From NCBI GenBank assembly GCA_937875885.1, contig CALEIO010000236.1, positions 1 to 7,441 of the forward strand: 7,441 nt of DNA. Reading direction: 5' to 3'. Positions 5,848 through 7,441 of the stretch are shown piece after piece (within the stretch, counting starts at the first letter, position 1; each line of letters begins with the position of its first letter). The notes under the pieces were generated by a model. That model searched no databases and was not told the origin of the DNA. It saw only the letters and a program-made list of their open reading frames with translations. The translations under genes and the position numbers were made by a program. Source of the stretch: an uncultured Clostridia bacterium (GTDB taxonomy: Bacteria > Bacillota > Clostridia > Oscillospirales > Acutalibacteraceae).

Positions 5848-7380
5848 TCATTCCATCAGTTCTTCCCACAATGCATAAACCTGCGCCTGCTCATTCTGCA
5901 AGATTTCCAGTACATTTGTAAGCTCAATGAGCTTTTCGTAATCGCTTGTAACCTCTTCACTCTGAAGTTTTGACTGGAGTTCTTCAATCTGCAGATCCAA
6001 CTCTTCTATTTTTTGCTCTGCTTTTTTCAGGTCGTTTTGTCTTTTGCGCTCTTTAGCCTGCTCTTCTTTTCTGAGCTTGTACTCATTCACCTTGGGCTTC
6101 TGAGGTGCAGACTCACGGCTTTGTGTAGTCAGGCTCTCCTCACCTGTCTGTGCGGTTTTCTCGGCATAGTAATCATAGTTACCCAGGAATTCACGCACAC
6201 CATCAGGAGTTATCTCAATTATGCGGTCTGCAAGTTTATTGATAAAATATCGGTCGTGGCTGATAATCAGCATTGTTCCCTCATACTCAAGAAGAGTCTG
6301 CTCCAGAGCTTCTCTTGAGGGAGTATCCAGATGGTTTGTAGGCTCATCCAGCAGGAAAAAGTTTGCCCCCGAAAGCACCAGCTTAAGCAAAGCAATTCTT
6401 GCTCTTTCGCCACCGCTTAAAGCAGATATAGGCTTAAAAGCATCATCACCCTTTATAAGAAAAGAGCCAAGTGCTGTACGGATTTCTGTATTGTTCATAT
6501 GAGGATAAGCGTCGCTTATCTCTGCCACAGGGTCATTCTGCGGGTTAAGGTCTGCCTGCATCTGGTCAAAATATCCCAGGTCTACCCTGGCACCAAAGGT
6601 CAGCTCATCGTACTCGGCGTCATACTGTCTGCAAAGTATTTTGAAAAGCGTGGTCTTACCGCAACCGTTTGCACCTACCACAAACACACGCTCACCACGT
6701 CTTATGTGGAGGTTTACATTATTAAGTATTTTATTATCGCCAAAACTTTTTGACACATTGCGACAAATAAGCACATCGTTTCCGCTTTCACGCTTGGGCT
6801 CAAAAGAAAGACGGATTGCACTTTCTTCACTTTCGGGCTTCTGCAGCCTTTCGCGGATTCTGTCTGCTTCCTTCTGTTTACTTGCAGCAGTAATAAAGTT
6901 ATGCTCTCTGCCCCAACGCTTCTGCTGCTCAACAATTCCCTCTATACGCTTAATCTCGCGGCTGTCACGCTCATAAAGCCTTCGGGCAGCCTCAAGCTCA
7001 TGGGCCTTCTTCTCCATAAATACAGAGTAGTTTCCCTCATAGCACTGAATCTTTTTGTGCTCAAGCTCAATGGTCTTGTTTGTAACAGCATCCAGAAAAT
7101 ATCGGTCGTGGGAAACTGCAATAATAATTCCTTGGAATGAATCTAGATAGTCTTCCAAAATGGTAAGCGTTGGAATATCAAGGTCGTTGGTCGGCTCGTC
7201 TAGGATAAGCACGTTTGGAGATTCCATAAGCACCTTACATAAGTAGAGACGTCTCTTTTCTCCACCAGAAAGTTTGCTTCCTTTATTGTTAACTCTATGG
7301 CTTAATCCCACACGTTTTATTATTTCTAATGCTTGTTCTTTAGTATAACCCTCTACTACAGCTGTAAATAAATTTTCCAT
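5848..7380 (-). CDS. ABC-F family ATPase, N-terminus missing or replaced (no first Walker A)
   Basis: The open frame gives 510 residues against about 630-650 for the family. From residue ~37 it is a good ABC-F protein: NBD1 signature 'KLSGGEKRRLYL' (36-47), Walker B 'VLILDEPTNDLD' (57-68), H-loop 'SHDRYFLD' (90-97); a helical linker (~120-185); NBD2 with Walker A 'GANGCGKTT' (236-244), Q-loop 'YFDQ' (270-273), 'LSGGERARIALL' (321-332), 'FLLDEPTNHLD' (342-352) and 'SHDRYFIN' (374-381); then a charged C-terminal coiled coil (~425-505). ABC-F proteins are soluble, have no membrane domain, and act on ribosomes in translation or antibiotic protection; the Uup/EttA-like subtype is not resolved. The first Walker A half is absent. 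Residues 1-36 ('VVEGYTKEQALEIIKRVGL') look more like a LolD/MacB-type transporter ATPase, the codons turn AT-rich (TTA, ATA, AGA), and the ATG at 7378-7380 has no ribosome binding site. The true 5' part is probably not represented here. Confidence 0.8.
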   Translation of the reverse strand: MENLFTAVVEGYTKEQALEIIKRVGLSHRVNNKGSKLSGGEKRRLYLCKVLMESPNVLILDEPTNDLDIPTLTILEDYLDSFQGIIIAVSHDRYFLDAVTNKTIELEHKKIQCYEGNYSVFMEKKAHELEAARRLYERDSREIKRIEGIVEQQKRWGREHNFITAASKQKEADRIRERLQKPESEESAIRLSFEPKRESGNDVLICRNVSKSFGDNKILNNVNLHIRRGERVFVVGANGCGKTTLFKILCRQYDAEYDELTFGARVDLGYFDQMQADLNPQNDPVAEISDAYPHMNNTEIRTALGSFLIKGDDAFKPISALSGGERARIALLKLVLSGANFFLLDEPTNHLDTPSREALEQTLLEYEGTMLIISHDRYFINKLADRIIEITPDGVREFLGNYDYYAEKTAQTGEESLTTQSRESAPQKPKVNEYKLRKEEQAKERKRQNDLKKAEQKIEELDLQIEELQSKLQSEEVTSDYEKLIELTNVLEILQNEQAQVYALWEELME

Positions 7381-7441
7381 AATGTTTTACTACTGCTGCT
7401 GCATGTACTACAGCATCTATTTCTTGACCTAAAGATTCAAT
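7340..7441 (-). pseudogene. Fragment resembling an NAD(P)-dependent reductase/epimerase, cut by the window edge
   Basis: In a minus frame different from the ABC-F frame, 33 codons run from the right edge to a TAA at 7340-7342. They include 'EIDAVVHAAAVVKHYG', which closely resembles the strand-4 region (xxVxHxAAxVxHYG) of extended short-chain dehydrogenases, particularly thioester-reductase domains. After HYG the similarity stops and the sequence becomes 'KFIYSCSRGLY', which is not family-like. It therefore looks like a broken piece joined to other DNA at about 7375-7380. Too short to be sure. Confidence 0.4.

Overview
The window has the look of a Bacillota (Clostridia) chromosome, plausibly a gut member of the Oscillospirales/Ruminococcaceae. 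This is an inference from strong AGGAGG-type ribosome binding sites, consensus sigma-A promoters, a T-box riboswitch, Gram-positive style lipoprotein and antiporter genes, and codon use. No 16S or other taxonomic marker is present. All convincing genes lie on the minus strand, so the window is best read from high to low coordinates.

From right to left: (1) 7441-5848 holds an ABC-F type ATPase whose C-terminal three quarters is intact, but whose first roughly 40 codons do not look like ABC-F. A fragment resembling an NAD(P)-dependent reductase runs off the right edge in another frame. The last ~170 bases are AT-richer and look chimeric, from assembly error or recombination. (2) 5834-4981 is a self-contained unit: sigma-A promoter, small lipoprotein, terminator. 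(3) 4883-4032 encodes a cysteine-free, signal-less protein with two DUF11-like beta-sandwich repeats, probably started at TTG, followed by a strong hairpin at 3952-3992. (4) 3802-2444 is a promoter and a CPA2-type cation:proton antiporter. (5) 2359-1 is a leucine-regulated unit: sigma-A promoter, complete T-box leader with terminator and antiterminator, a full-length LeuA-like protein that has lost the canonical metal-binding residues, and, 2 bp further on, a xylose-isomerase-like TIM-barrel protein cut by the left edge.

The most interesting part is unit 5. The T-box has a probable CUC (leucine) specifier and a UGGU bulge fitting the A73 discriminator of tRNA-Leu, so the operon should be switched on when leucine is scarce. 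Yet its first gene lacks the HxH and RD residues expected of 2-isopropylmalate synthase while keeping an intact leucine-sensing regulatory domain. Either it makes a different product or it is a regulatory pseudoenzyme, tightly coupled to the TIM-barrel partner. No mobile element, CRISPR array, tRNA or rRNA was seen.
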